Shown piece after piece: positions 25,001 to 31,166 of a stretch of 64,000 bases of DNA. The translations under genes and the position numbers were made by a program. The notes beneath the pieces were generated by a model that saw only the letters and a program-made list of their open reading frames with translations, did no database searches and was not told the origin of the DNA. The first letter of the stretch is position 1. Each line of letters begins with the position of its first letter. The DNA is from Talpa occidentalis (Eukaryota; Chordata; Mammalia; Eulipotyphla; Talpidae), in assembly GCF_014898055.3 (NCBI RefSeq), contig NW_023601433.1, forward strand, positions 87,119,106-87,183,105. The letters are read 5' to 3'.

Positions 25001-28000
25001 GCTCTCCTGTGTGTTTCCCTCCCCAGGTTCCCTACTTCAGCAAGGCCTGGCAGCGCGTGGTGCAGATACCACTTCTCTCAGGTAGGCGCCTCCTCCAAGC
25101 GCTGGCCGTAGCATTTAATAGGTGTGTGCGTGCGGCTGTGTCACTGTTGTCTCTTATTTTCAGCCTCATGTCCCTTAAGCCCCAGTCAATTGTCAGAGTG
25201 TTGCGAGAGTCTCATCGCTGTGCTGGAGTAAGTAAAGTACTTGCTTTCCTGCCACAGAAATTCATCGTGTTGTTGATCCAACCCCTTTCTAATAAGCATC
25301 CCATTCGAAGCAGTTCCTTCTCCTGGGGAAGTCAGGCATCCACTTCTAAGAAAGCATCTGTTGTTTCACAATGTCTGTTTTCCACATGCAGCTAACTGGT
25401 CTAAAGTCAGTCCCCAGTTTCAGTGTCAGAACAGGGTATCTCGTGTGAGTGTCCCCAGTCAGGTAGTGTTGTCTCATAAATTCTGAGTCTTCTTTTTAGA
25501 CACATGTAGGCGTTTAGATGTGATCTCAGCCACCCCCAGTAACTGATGTACCTGGGAAGAGACTCTCATTCATTGGAGAAGCTCTAAAAGACTAGTGGGG
25601 GTGACGCTCCAGCACTTTCGTGTGGTAAATGAGCGAAAGCACAGATGGGTGATCCCTGGGAGAGGTGGACAGGCCAGTGGAGTCTGGGGCGTCTGACGGG
25701 CTGTTAACCATGGCTATGCTCTCTCGAAGGTGTCCGGTCTCCGGCGACCTCGACATGGTTGGCGTTGCCAGGCTGTATGCCCAGCTGGGGCTGCCAGCCT
25801 TCGCGGTCGCCTGCCTGATGCTCATGCCCCACTCGGAGAGGAGACACCAGCAAATTAAGGTGGCCGCAAAGCGTTCCTCTGGGGCTGCCGTAGAAACAGG
25901 GGCCTCGCCTGGCACGTACCTTGCCATAAGTGGCCTTTTTCCTTCACCAGGCAGAAGAACCTGAGCCCGTCAGGGCCGGGGCGTCATGGGTGTGGGGTTG
26001 AGTGGGAACTAAGGCCGAAAACCAGATTCAGGAAGTCTGAGGGGAGCCTTGAGAGGGGTGTGGCCTTGTTCTCTACCAGTGGAGACAGTGGCTTTTCTAA
26101 CAAGAGTAGAGCATTTTAGAAGGCATGACCCATGTAGGCTTGGTCCAGAGGAGGGAGGAGGCAAGAAGGGACACCTCGGGATAGGGTTCCATGCCCCTGC
26201 ACGCACAGGTAACCTGTGGACAGGCCAGGAAAGCTCCATGGGGTTAGCCCCCAGAGAGGGTGGTGGCAATGAACAGGAGCTTGGTGGTGAAAACTACGAG
26301 GAGGAAGGCGGTGGCCTGACTTAGCGACTGGGTGTGGGCGATGGAAGAGGGAAGAGCTGGCATCCATGTGTGGGTGCCTCAGCATTTCAAGGACAGAACT
26401 TTTTAAAATAACTTGCATTCCCTTTATAATCTAGAACACACAGAACAAAGCATTTGGGGAGGTTCCTGTCATTTCCCCACAGGTAGACAGGCCAGTCGGC
26501 AGCTGCACCAATGAGGGAGTATCTTTTTTATGGGTCCTTTGGTCTATTCACTGCATTTTTTTCCCAAGCCATCTGTGTTTGACTTTTGTCTTTCTTGACT
26601 TATTCATCAACTTATCTGCTGATGTTTCTCAAGGTTTAGTATTTAAATAGATTCCTTTTGGCACTTAAAATGACAGAATGCTTGCTAAACAGCTCTCGCT
26701 GGAGGGATAGATATTTATAAAAAAATGCTTTTTCCTTATTTCAGTCTCTTGTCATTGAGAGGGGGATTTTTTTTCCTATAATGGAAATTCTTTAAGATAG
26801 TTCAGATTTGAAAATGAAAACTTTCCAGATTTCCATAATTACCAGTAATTATGCTTTTTCATTAATTATGTTTTATTTTTTTTCTCTAGAACTTTCTGGG
26901 CTCATGCGATCCTCAGATCATTTTACAACAGTTAGAAGAGCACATGAATACTGGCCAGTTAGCAGGATTTTCACATCAAGTAAGAGGCAATTTCTCTCCA
27001 TTTTGCTATGAAAAATTTGATATTAGAAAATAGTAATTGTCCCTAAAACCAAGATTAAGCTAAAAACTCTTTATTAATATCTAAATTGCTTTCATTAAAA
27101 CATCAGTAAATTGTCTTTGTAGCCTTAGATGCTTGTAATTGTAAACATAAATTTATGTTCCTCATAAAAGACCCCAAAGTGCTTAACAGTACTTAATTGC
27201 TGTCCATAAACTACTGAATTGGGCCAAGGTTGGGGGGTCCACCCCTCACACGCCACCCCATCCCCACCCTCCCATCTCGAGCAAAAGGGAGGCCTAGTCA
27301 CCATGCAGTGATAATTTAACTTCTAATATCAGAAATGTTTCTTTATTAAATAAGGACTTGAAATTGAACCCATTTGACTGACGAAACCTGTCTTTCTATA
27401 GATTAGAAGTCTGGTTCTGAATGATATCATAAATAAAAAGGAGTTTGGAATTTTGGCCAAGACAAAATATTTTTCGGTGTTGAAATCACACATGGTGAAT
27501 TCCAGCAGCGTCGCTGACCTAGTGAACTATTTGGCAAATGACTTAAGGTAAGTTAATCAAAAGCAAAACAAAACAAAAAAAACCTTACTCTAGAATTTCA
27601 TAAACCTTTGTCTCTATTTTTTTGGAGGACAATATCAAACAATTGTCAGGGTATTGGCTTATGATTAAAGATTCTGAGTGTTTAGCAGTAGCCTTACTGC
27701 ACATCCTCAGAGGTGAGCTGTCTTGTAACCCCCACTCCTTGGAACATGAACCTAGAACCATACAATTAAACAGGTCGTCTGCACCCCAAAAAAGGTGCCT
27801 TCACAGTCATGCTAAGTTACAAACTTTATTCCTGAGATAGGCACTTGCTCAGAGAATTGATGACTTGGTGGAACATAATTTTTGCTGAGCCTGGTTATTG
27901 AACGGTCCAGCACACAAAAGTTCAAAAACAGTAAGCTGCTTGGGCTGGGCTGGGGACGGAGATGGGAGGTGAAAAGGAGAAGGAAGAAGTGGGCAAGCTC

Positions 28001-28768
28001 AGTCCACACTGAGATGTGAGCGGCTGCTCCTGACGTTTGGTGTGACTGCCTGGTGGCCTGGGAGACGCCCCCACAGCCTCGCCAAGGATCCCTCTGCTCC
28101 CCCACCACCTGTGACCGAGCATAATCCCAAGCCATCTGGTTTGTGAACAAGTGGTATTTGTTGAGGTACAATAAAACTCACGTTTCAGGTGTGCAATTGG
28201 GTACGTTTTGACTGACGTATAACCTGTGAAGGCATCACAGTCCAGATAATGAGCACATTTATCACCCCCAAAAGCTTTCTCGTGCCCCTCTTTTTCTGTC
28301 CGTAGTTTGGAGGAAGCATCTGCCTTTATCACCGAGTACTCAAAGCATCACGGGAAGCTGATACCACCTGACTCTGTTCCCTGTGAGGTTCTGAAGGTAA
28401 AGGCAGCATGTTTACTCAGTGTTCTGGGGAGCAATGTGCTTTTTATGCATGATTGTGTATGCTTTCTTGTTTTGCTTTTTGCATATGAGAGTCCAAGACC
28501 AGAAATCAGGAGGCCTTGCCTCCTCTCCGCCAGCAGCAGGGTCTCCCTGGCCAGGCCTGAGTGCGCCGCAAGGCCTTGCGTGGTCTCTGGGTGCTCCCAG
28601 CATTCGGAGTCCTCAGAGAGTCTTGTTCATGTTGAAGCAAGTGAAAAGCTGAATTTTAAAAGGCATTGGTTAATGTTGTGCTTGGGTATTAGTTGCTTTT
28701 ATTTATTTTTTAATTACTGTAGTCATTTGTCTTTAATTACCATATATACACACACACACATACATACA

Positions 28769-28801
<33 letters not shown>

Positions 28802-29593
28802 GGAAGGAAGAAAACCCCAGCTAATCTGCTGAAATCTCACTGCCTGTAGGTGGGGTCAGTGTTCACACTTTGTCATATTTTCTGCACATAAATTACTTTT
28901 CGGAACTTAAATATAAGGTAATTCTTTCACCTTGATGGTGGATTGGTAGTCTCAACAGACCTCAGTGGTGGTGTTTATGCTGCTGGTCCCGATCACGCAT
29001 GTTAAAATGAATTCACACTGTGTAGGCGTCTCCTTTGAACTTCAGTTGTTACTTGCAGTCTGTTTTGCTCTATGATATGACATTACTTTTTTGGGAAAAG
29101 GGAGAATATTGATTCAGGAGACAAATTATAGCCTTTAAAATGTTTTACTGTAGTCATTTCTGTCTAAAATGTCCAAAGGGCCTCCCTGGTAGCCTAGGGG
29201 TCAAGTCTCAGGCTATCACTACAATGGCAGGAGTTCAATCCCCAGCCGGGGAGCTACCCACATGGTTCAGCAGACCTCTCCTGCCTCCCCACTGCTCCCC
29301 TCAGTAGTGTATTTCAGTAGATCTGCCTGTTCTGCTCCCTACTGTCTCTGGTGAATCCTTTCACACACTCACACCCCCCACCTCCGCACCTCTGGCCTAC
29401 ACCCCAGTTCTATGCAAAAATAAATAAAATCTTTAAATAAAATGCCAAATAATTTTCTATGTGGATTTTTAGCAATACAGTTAAGTTCTGTAGTTGACCT
29501 GACTGTTCTCTACTTAAAAAGCTAAATGGCACTCATTAAAAAAATGCATCTGTGTTTTTTCCCATTTAGATGTTTCTTAATGGGTCATTGTAA
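897..29593 (+). CDS. KNTC1: KNTC1 (ROD) 3' half, 28 coding exons with introns
   Basis: Joining 28 exons with GT-AG introns gives one uninterrupted frame of 3,093 nt (1,030 residues plus TAA), recognised as the C-terminal half of kinetochore-associated protein 1, ROD. Human KNTC1 has 2,209 residues, so the window starts near residue 1180 if length is conserved; earlier exons lie upstream. The encoded part is all-helical alpha-solenoid, including the ROD C-terminal domain; there is no signal peptide or membrane segment. ROD forms the RZZ complex with ZW10 and ZWILCH on unattached kinetochores, where the complex recruits Spindly, dynein-dynactin and MAD1-MAD2 for the spindle checkpoint. No frameshift, stop or non-canonical splice site was found, so the gene looks functional. 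Introns range from 82 bp to over 2.6 kb. Exon boundaries were read by eye and not checked against RNA. Confidence 0.95.
1524..1580 (+). CDS. KNTC1: KNTC1 exon 2 of window
   Basis: This short 57-nt exon lies between a ctgcag acceptor and a gtattt donor, phase 1 to phase 1. It encodes [19 protein letters not shown]. The length keeps the frame, so skipping it would remove 19 residues without a shift. Confidence 0.9.
2054..2217 (+). CDS. KNTC1: KNTC1 exon 3 of window
   Basis: The acceptor is ttatag and the donor is gtaaag. The phase-1 start completes a Gly codon and the exon ends in phase 0. It encodes window residues 66-120, helical solenoid beginning [20 protein letters not shown] and ending SLSEK. 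Confidence 0.93.
2340..2490. repeat. possible L2 fragment
   Basis: The text around 2357-2480 (three-prime-like phrases such as ctgttgagcctctactgag and tttctcaagtgaggataatg) resembles degraded L2. The rest of this intron holds nothing I recognise except a possible L1 piece near 2700-2805. Confidence 0.35.
2700..2805 (-). repeat. possible old L1 3' UTR fragment
   Basis: The sequence resembles the antisense 3' region of old L1 (phrases like taaaatgcgcatattttaagtg and caccacaatcaagac). It is short and highly decayed. Confidence 0.4.
2988..3092 (+). CDS. KNTC1: KNTC1 exon 4 of window
   Basis: The exon lies between a ctaaaag acceptor and a gtgagt donor and is 35 codons in phase 0. It encodes [20 protein letters not shown] and continues to RLLHK. 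The antisense open frame over it is a shadow. Confidence 0.93.
3725..3965 (-). mobile_element. old L1 ORF2 fragment, antisense
   Basis: Phrases such as gcatgtggatatctagttttc, ttctattggcctatttgtct and tgttttgattattatag are the antisense of the L1 ORF2 3' half. The remainder of the 1.3-kb intron is unassigned. Confidence 0.75.
4415..4543 (+). CDS. KNTC1: KNTC1 exon 5 of window
   Basis: The acceptor is tacag and the donor gtatga; 43 codons in phase 0. It encodes [20 protein letters not shown] through WQNYDKIL, part of the helical solenoid. Confidence 0.93.
5149..5265 (+). CDS. KNTC1: KNTC1 exon 6 of window
   Basis: The acceptor tract tttttcag precedes 39 codons in phase 0; the donor is gtgagt. 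It encodes [20 protein letters not shown] through WGIRLGKLG. Confidence 0.93.
5446..5679 (-). mobile_element. SINE, antisense
   Basis: The copy has the usual tail, body and tRNA-like head on the minus strand, with an internal loss between the GGAGACAGGAGAGGT region and the B box. Confidence 0.88.
6189..6456 (+). mobile_element. SINE, sense, with target-site duplication
   Basis: The copy starts GGCCTCCCCGGTGGCGCAG, has an intact A-box-like TGGCGCAGCGG and a B-box-like GATTCGATCCC, and ends in AATAAA repeats. The 11-bp repeat AAAGTTGGAGG flanks it (about 6179-6189 and 6457-6467), a target-site duplication from L1-type retrotransposition. Confidence 0.92.
6507..6785 (+). mobile_element. SINE, sense, second copy in same intron
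   Basis: It lies only about 50 bp after the previous SINE and belongs to the intermediate subfamily (GGTGGTACAGGTGGTTGAGCG head). AAAAAGCCAG occurs on both sides, consistent with a target-site duplication. Confidence 0.9.
6868..6977 (+). CDS. KNTC1: KNTC1 exon 7 of window
   Basis: The acceptor is ttcctag and the donor gtaagt. It begins in phase 0 and ends after two bases of an Asn codon. It encodes [20 protein letters not shown] and on to LILEYC. Two SINEs lie just upstream in the intron. Confidence 0.93.
7158..7325 (+). mobile_element. MER5-type hAT DNA transposon relic
   Basis: Phrases tttcccaaacttgcctcatg, atcacctgggcac, cctgggccc and the closing agctgattctcatgagca match the order of MER5A/B non-autonomous hAT-Charlie elements as I recall them. 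Nothing else is recognised between 6978 and 7780. Confidence 0.6.
7783..7912 (-). mobile_element. SINE fragment, antisense, head missing
   Basis: Only the 3' half of the SINE body is present (tgtaggccagag to agacaggagggtctgctgg). The tRNA-like head is absent, so it is 5'-truncated. Confidence 0.75.
8139..8430 (+). mobile_element. young-subfamily SINE with 14-bp target-site duplication
   Basis: The A box TGGCGCAGCGG lies at 8151-8161 and the B box GGTTCGATCCC at 8205-8215. The perfect repeat AAATTTAGTGATGA flanks it at 8125-8138 and 8431-8444. High similarity to the copies at 47904, 51430 and 61582 indicates recent spread of this subfamily. Confidence 0.95.
8445..9603. other. KNTC1 intron, unassigned
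   Basis: I recognise no gene or repeat with confidence here. Open frames on both strands near 9000-9600 have no similarity I can name and no splice context. Confidence 0.4.
9604..9811 (+). CDS. KNTC1: KNTC1 exon 8 of window
   Basis: The acceptor ccccttttag is followed by one base completing Asn; the donor is gtaggc. Window residues 274-343 include a hydrophilic stretch ([20 protein letters not shown]) likely to be a loop between solenoid helices, then [20 protein letters not shown]. Confidence 0.93.
10370..10605 (+). mobile_element. probable L1 3'-end fragment
   Basis: A G-rich polypurine stretch (10380-10510) is followed by AT-rich sequence, AATAAA and an A-run at 10592-10600. This order is typical of an L1 3' UTR, but the family could not be confirmed by eye. 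Confidence 0.4.
11299..11388 (+). CDS. KNTC1: KNTC1 exon 9 of window
   Basis: The acceptor is atacag and the donor gtaaaa; 30 codons in phase 0 ([20 protein letters not shown] to INQ). An antisense SINE begins about 21 bp after the donor, and its target-site duplication begins only 7 bp after the exon. Confidence 0.93.
11410..11670 (-). mobile_element. KNTC1: SINE 21 bp after a KNTC1 splice donor
   Basis: An antisense young-subfamily copy is flanked by the perfect 15-bp repeat CATATTTTATACTTT at 11395-11409 and 11671-11685. The duplication starts at +7 from the donor of the 11299-11388 exon, so the donor itself is untouched. Confidence 0.95.
11800..12720 (-). mobile_element. L1 3' portion, antisense
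   Basis: About 900 bp of continuous antisense L1: 3' UTR first, then the C-terminal ORF2 region (phrases such as tagctgtgtagtagtcc, gtagtgctgtaataaacat, agttttgatttgcatctcc and ctttttgttgagtcttatg). It is truncated at its 5' end and many lesions disrupt ORF2. Confidence 0.92.
12721..13858. other. KNTC1 intron, AT-rich, unassigned
   Basis: I see no repeat or RNA gene I can name. The 105-aa open frame at 13421-13738 lacks similarity and splice context. Confidence 0.4.
13859..14030 (+). CDS. KNTC1: KNTC1 exon 10 of window
   Basis: A T-rich tract and tcttgtag acceptor precede the exon; the donor is gtatgt. It is phase 0 at the start and ends with one base of a Ser codon. It encodes [20 protein letters not shown] through QNFWKIL. 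Confidence 0.93.
14080..14349 (-). mobile_element. KNTC1: SINE filling a short KNTC1 intron
   Basis: An antisense older-subfamily copy is flanked by TCAAAACTTTTT at 14068-14079 and 14350-14361. It sits 49 bp after one exon end and 49 bp before the next exon and makes up most of the 368-bp intron. Confidence 0.95.
14399..14457 (+). CDS. KNTC1: KNTC1 exon 11 of window
   Basis: This 59-nt exon completes the Ser codon and encodes [20 protein letters not shown]. The acceptor is tttctag and the donor gtaatg. The preceding 368-bp intron is mostly a SINE insertion. Confidence 0.93.
14599..14815 (+). CDS. KNTC1: KNTC1 exon 12 of window
   Basis: The acceptor is tttgaag and the donor gtatgg. Window residues 451-522 include [20 protein letters not shown], a lysine-rich helix, and [19 protein letters not shown]. 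It is the longest exon in the window (217 nt). Confidence 0.93.
15198..15469 (-). mobile_element. SINE, antisense
   Basis: The copy is flanked by CCAGGAGCTGGT (15186-15197) and CCAGGAACTGGT (15470-15481), a target-site duplication with one difference. It belongs to the older subfamily. Confidence 0.93.
15824..15897 (+). CDS. KNTC1: KNTC1 exon 13 of window
   Basis: The acceptor is cttcttag and the donor gtgtgt. It completes a Gly codon and encodes [20 protein letters not shown] then VPPQ, ending in phase 0. Confidence 0.93.
16151..16361 (+). CDS. KNTC1: KNTC1 exon 14 of window
   Basis: The acceptor is ttatcag and the donor gtgagc. It encodes [20 protein letters not shown] through QNSSGRDYP (window residues 548-617) and ends with one base of an Asp codon. 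Confidence 0.93.
16479..16585 (+). CDS. KNTC1: KNTC1 exon 15 of window
   Basis: The acceptor is atctcag and the donor gtgagt; the intron before it is only 117 bp. It encodes [20 protein letters not shown] then [16 protein letters not shown]. Confidence 0.93.
16865..17300 (-). mobile_element. old L1 3' region, antisense
   Basis: The order of phrases (attctgcctatcctttaccc, gagagtcagttgcatcc, cctaaaaacaaggtttttctc, ttgatacaatacaaa, ggtctctaatctc) follows old mammalian L1 3' sequences read antisense. Confidence 0.7.
17312..17571 (-). mobile_element. SINE, antisense, extreme 5' end lost
   Basis: Body and head are recognisable on the minus strand, but the usual terminal GGGCCTCCC is missing after the ggtctaggggttaag segment. 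Confidence 0.87.
17572..18132. other. KNTC1 intron, unassigned
   Basis: This AT-rich stretch contains nothing I can name. Confidence 0.4.
18147..18426 (+). mobile_element. young SINE inserted beside an older SINE
   Basis: The copy is flanked by the perfect 14-bp repeat AAAAATTATCTGAT at 18133-18146 and 18427-18440. The second copy of the repeat abuts an older SINE. Confidence 0.93.
18441..18644 (+). mobile_element. older SINE, internally shortened
   Basis: It starts GGGGGCTTCCCTGGTGGC with the GGGGTTAAGTCTCA head. About 30 bp between the B-box region and CAGCAGACCTCTCCT are missing. The tail is AATA repeats then TCTATCTTT. Confidence 0.88.
18665..18775 (+). repeat. L2/MIR-type 3' end relic
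   Basis: The phrases aggacatttgttttgttcac and ctggtacatagtaagtgctc are typical of the conserved 3' end shared by L2-like elements. Confidence 0.55.
18926..18972 (+). CDS. KNTC1: KNTC1 exon 16 of window
   Basis: This 47-nt exon encodes [15 protein letters not shown] and ends after two bases of an Arg codon. The acceptor is ttcaaag and the donor gtattc. Confidence 0.9.
18973..19754. other. KNTC1 intron, unassigned
   Basis: No repeat could be named. A 138-aa open frame (19256-19672) is proline- and charge-rich without recognisable similarity. Confidence 0.4.
20062..20068 (-). promoter_or_regulatory. TATA-like box of the solo LTR
   Basis: TATTTAA on the minus strand lies about 180 bp upstream of the LTR's AATAAA, the spacing expected for U3-R. 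Activity today is unknown. Confidence 0.45.
20136..20151 (-). promoter_or_regulatory. ZNF143/THAP11-like motif in the LTR
   Basis: The minus strand reads GGGAACTACAAATCCC, close to the ACTACAATTCCC core of the SBS motif bound by ZNF143. Whether it is bound here is inference. Confidence 0.4.
20662..20740 (+). CDS. KNTC1: KNTC1 exon 17 of window
   Basis: The acceptor is ttccag and the donor gtaagt. It completes the Arg codon and encodes [20 protein letters not shown] then ATSATT, ending in phase 0. Confidence 0.92.
21395..21682 (-). mobile_element. young SINE, antisense
   Basis: A full-length young-subfamily copy ends in a long T-run on the plus strand (its A tail, 21395-21416). It abuts another SINE directly downstream. 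Confidence 0.92.
21691..21953 (-). mobile_element. older SINE, antisense
   Basis: It directly follows the previous SINE. The head reads CTGGTGGCACAAGGGGCTAAG on the minus strand. A long T-run (21961-21982) follows, so another retroelement tail may have been here. Confidence 0.88.
22310..22400. repeat. possible hAT (MER-type) relic
   Basis: The phrase catggaccacacttggagaatcactg resembles the terminal region of MER5/MER33-like hAT elements. The rest of 21983-22555 is unassigned. Confidence 0.35.
22556..22674 (+). CDS. KNTC1: KNTC1 exon 18 of window
   Basis: The acceptor is cttgcag and the donor gtaagt. It encodes [20 protein letters not shown] through FKKPLEKV and ends with two bases of a Lys codon. 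Confidence 0.93.
23298..23433 (+). CDS. KNTC1: KNTC1 exon 19 of window
   Basis: The acceptor is tttccag and the donor gtaagt. It encodes [20 protein letters not shown] through KNHSHEPM and ends in phase 0. Confidence 0.93.
23434..23979. other. KNTC1 intron, unassigned
   Basis: No repeat or RNA gene recognised. Several overlapping antisense frames exist but show no similarity. Confidence 0.4.
23980..24075 (+). CDS. KNTC1: KNTC1 exon 20 of window
   Basis: The acceptor is cgatag and the donor gtgagt; 32 codons in phase 0 encode [20 protein letters not shown] then [12 protein letters not shown]. Confidence 0.93.
24305..24361 (+). CDS. KNTC1: KNTC1 exon 21 of window
   Basis: This 57-nt exon lies between ttacag and gtaagt and encodes [19 protein letters not shown] in phase 0. 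Confidence 0.92.
24362..25026. other. KNTC1 intron, unassigned
   Basis: The first half is GC-balanced and the second half AT-rich; nothing is recognised in either. Confidence 0.4.
25027..25081 (+). CDS. KNTC1: KNTC1 exon 22 of window
   Basis: The acceptor is tccccag and the donor gtaggc. It encodes [18 protein letters not shown] and ends in phase 1. The intron that follows is only 82 bp, the shortest in the window. Confidence 0.92.
25164..25227 (+). CDS. KNTC1: KNTC1 exon 23 of window
   Basis: The acceptor is attttcag and the donor gtaagt. It encodes [20 protein letters not shown] then L, ending two bases into a Glu codon. Confidence 0.92.
25730..25859 (+). CDS. KNTC1: KNTC1 exon 24 of window
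   Basis: The acceptor is tctcgaag, with an unusually weak pyrimidine tract, and the donor is gtggcc, also weak. It encodes [20 protein letters not shown] through RRHQQIK. The frame join on both sides is exact, which supports the boundaries. Confidence 0.9.
25860..26889. other. KNTC1 intron, unassigned
   Basis: A purine-rich first part (26040-26350) and an AT-rich second part contain no feature I can name. Confidence 0.4.
26890..26979 (+). CDS. KNTC1: KNTC1 exon 25 of window
   Basis: The acceptor is tctctag and the donor gtaaga; 30 codons in phase 0 encode [20 protein letters not shown] then [10 protein letters not shown]. Confidence 0.93.
27402..27547 (+). CDS. KNTC1: KNTC1 exon 26 of window
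   Basis: The acceptor is tctatag and the donor gtaagt. It encodes [20 protein letters not shown] through VNYLANDL and ends two bases into a Ser codon. Confidence 0.93.
28150..28298 (-). mobile_element. KNTC1: old L1 3' UTR, antisense, reaching a splice acceptor
   Basis: Phrases ttgaggtacaataaaactcac, gtgtgcaattgggtacg, cacagtccagataatgagcac and atcacccccaaaagctttc match the antisense 3' UTR of old L1. The match runs to within about 10 bp of the acceptor of the 28306-28396 exon. Confidence 0.75.
28306..28396 (+). CDS. KNTC1: KNTC1 penultimate exon
   Basis: The acceptor is gtccgtag and the donor gtaaag. It encodes [20 protein letters not shown] then [10 protein letters not shown]. The sequence directly upstream is an old antisense L1 fragment that supplies part of the pyrimidine tract. 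Confidence 0.93.
28749..28802. repeat. microsatellite, (CA)n then (CATA)n
   Basis: Pure CA units (about 28750-28760) pass into about nine CATA units, followed by TATATA. Confidence 0.95.
29178..29437 (+). mobile_element. SINE in last KNTC1 intron
   Basis: An older-subfamily copy (GGTAGCCTAGGGGTCAAG head) is flanked by near-identical AAAATGTCCAAA and AAAATGCCAAA. Confidence 0.92.
29570..29593 (+). CDS. KNTC1: KNTC1 last coding exon
   Basis: After the cccatttag acceptor the exon reads MFLNGSL then TAA at 29591-29593. The short terminal coding piece followed by 3' UTR is the end of the gene; the identity rests on the phase match and on the similar short C-terminus I recall for human KNTC1. Confidence 0.85.
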   Translation: MFLNGSL

Positions 29594-29760
29594 ATCATCA
29601 AACCTTTATTCAAGAAGAACAAGAAGTTTGCAGTCTGCTATTAACTGACCATGTTTATTAAGCTTTTTAAATTGTGTGAGCTACAAGTTACAGCTGTCAG
29701 CCAACCAATAATGAAGATTCTTTATAGCAGCACAATGATGCCATAAAGAACTCATTTCTG
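29594..29760 (+). other. KNTC1: KNTC1 3' UTR, likely start
   Basis: The AT-rich sequence after the stop should be 3' UTR. No AATAAA occurs in the first few hundred bases. A CATAAA variant lies at 29742-29747, and the next canonical AATAAA is at 30416-30421 beyond an LTR-like fragment. The true cleavage site is therefore uncertain. Confidence 0.45.
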
Positions 29761-29954
29761 AATTAGTAAATCTTTGCCTGTTACTTGTATCATGTAGCGA
29801 GGCTGTCGATTTTCTACCGCAAATATGAAGGAAGCAACATGCAAAAATATTTTGTGCCACTCCCACAAGAAAAACAACCTATTTCGTTCACATATGCAAG
29901 TAAGAACATCAGCCTTTTAAATGTATTCCAAGGACTGTGTATATAATTTTTGCT

Positions 29955-30260
29955 GCAGGATGTACCACTCAGTGGCCAGCCAAAAAAAGAGAAACCACTC
30001 TAGGTATTTCAGGCCAGAAAGATTTAATGGTAGGCATTGGTTACAAAGGTGTTAAAAGGCCTGAAGTCATTAGAGAGATGGGGGGGGGGTGCAGTGGGGG
30101 CACCAAAAGCCCAAGGGGACAGGGCTTGTTAGCTGCTGATCAGGAAGCTGCTAGTCCTAACCCTCAGTTGGAGCCCTGAACCCTTGTTGGCCAGAGCTGT
30201 TGGAGCTGCCCTGCCACCAGAAATGCTGAGCACCCCCACCAACACTGCTGAAAACTTAGT
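29955..30260 (-). mobile_element. probable old ERVL-type LTR fragment
   Basis: Read on the minus strand, ATTAAATCTTTCTGGCC followed by ACCTAGAGTGGTTTCT resembles 3' ends of ERVL/MaLR LTRs. Boundaries and family are not certain. Confidence 0.4.
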
Positions 30261-30464
30261 TCGCTGCCACCCCATTGCCCTCTTCACCTCAGCTCCCTCG
30301 GCCTCTGCCAGGCCACCGCCTTTGTCCCACCTCCTCAGTCTTATGCCACTGACGAGAAATGACAGCTCCCTCTTACCAACATTTACCATCTTCCATTATG
30401 CTTGTGACTAACAAGAATAAACTGAATCTGTTAAAGCTCGATTTCATTTTCCTTTATTTGCCAG

Positions 30465-30570
30465 TTGAGAAAAAGTGTTTCTATACAGAAAATGCAGGGT
30501 AGCTTTGTGATTAAAAACATGGGTTTTACACTCTGTGACACAAACTTCAGAAACACCTTTGAGGAGTCTT
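30465..30570 (+). repeat. MIR fragment
   Basis: The phrase tagctttgtgattaaaaacatggg and the following ctctgtgacacaaac correspond to the head and centre of MIR. Confidence 0.55.
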
Positions 30571-30579
30571 CTCCAGAAG

Positions 30580-30804
30580 CAAGGAAAACCAAGGAGATAA
30601 ACAGCTGGGGCCACATCAGGCTAAAGGCTTCTGCACAGCAAGAAAGAATAACCAGGATGAAGAGAGGTCCTGCTGAATGGGAGAAAATATTTGTGCACCA
30701 CGTGATGGATAAGGGACTGATATCAAAGATCTATAAGAGCTCACACAACTCAACAAAAACCAAGCAAACAGCCCAATCAAGAAATGGGCAAAAGAACTAA
30801 AGAC
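30580..30804 (+). mobile_element. L1 ORF2 3' part, segment 1
   Basis: The sequence from the gaatgggagaaaatatttg region to gaaatgggcaaaagaac is the C-terminal third of L1 ORF2 in sense orientation. A SINE interrupts it. Confidence 0.9.
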
Positions 30805-31022
30805 GCGCCGGTTTGATCCCCGGCTGCTCCCCGGCCACCAGAGGAGGGTCCCACATGGCGCGCAGACCTCTCCTGCCGCCCGCTGCTCCCCTCAGCAGTG
30901 TCCTTCGGTCCTTCTGCCTGCTCTGCTCCCCGCTCTGGCTCTGGTGAATTCTCTCACCCTCCCGCGCTTCTGACTGTACCCAGTGCTTGTATAAATAAAT
31001 AAATAAATCTTTAAAAAAAAAC
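30805..31022 (+). mobile_element. 5'-truncated young SINE inside L1
   Basis: It begins at the B box (GCCGGTTTGATCCCC) without the A-box head and runs to a normal tail, so it is truncated at the 5' end. Confidence 0.92.
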
Positions 31023-31025
31023 AAA

Positions 31026-31166
31026 AACAAAGAAGAAGTGCAAATGGCCAACAGGCATATGAAAAAATATTCAGCATCACTAATTATCAGGGAAATTCAA
31101 ATCAAAACCACAATGAGATACCATCTCACTCCAGTGAGAATATCCCACATTAAAAAAAATACTAGA
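31026..31166 (+). mobile_element. L1 segment 2
   Basis: The L1 continues (tgcaaatggccaacaggcatatg, ccacaatgagataccatctc) until the second SINE. A few dozen bases of L1 appear lost at the first SINE junction. Confidence 0.9.

Noticed and set aside
25592..25927. 111-residue minus-strand frame
   Set aside because: It is the complement of a KNTC1 exon and its intron flanks.
28749..28802. regular spaced repeat that could suggest an array
   Set aside because: It is a simple CA/CATA microsatellite in a mammalian intron, with no spacers.
28307..28849. 180-residue plus-strand open frame
   Set aside because: It is the penultimate KNTC1 exon read on into the intron and the CATA microsatellite.
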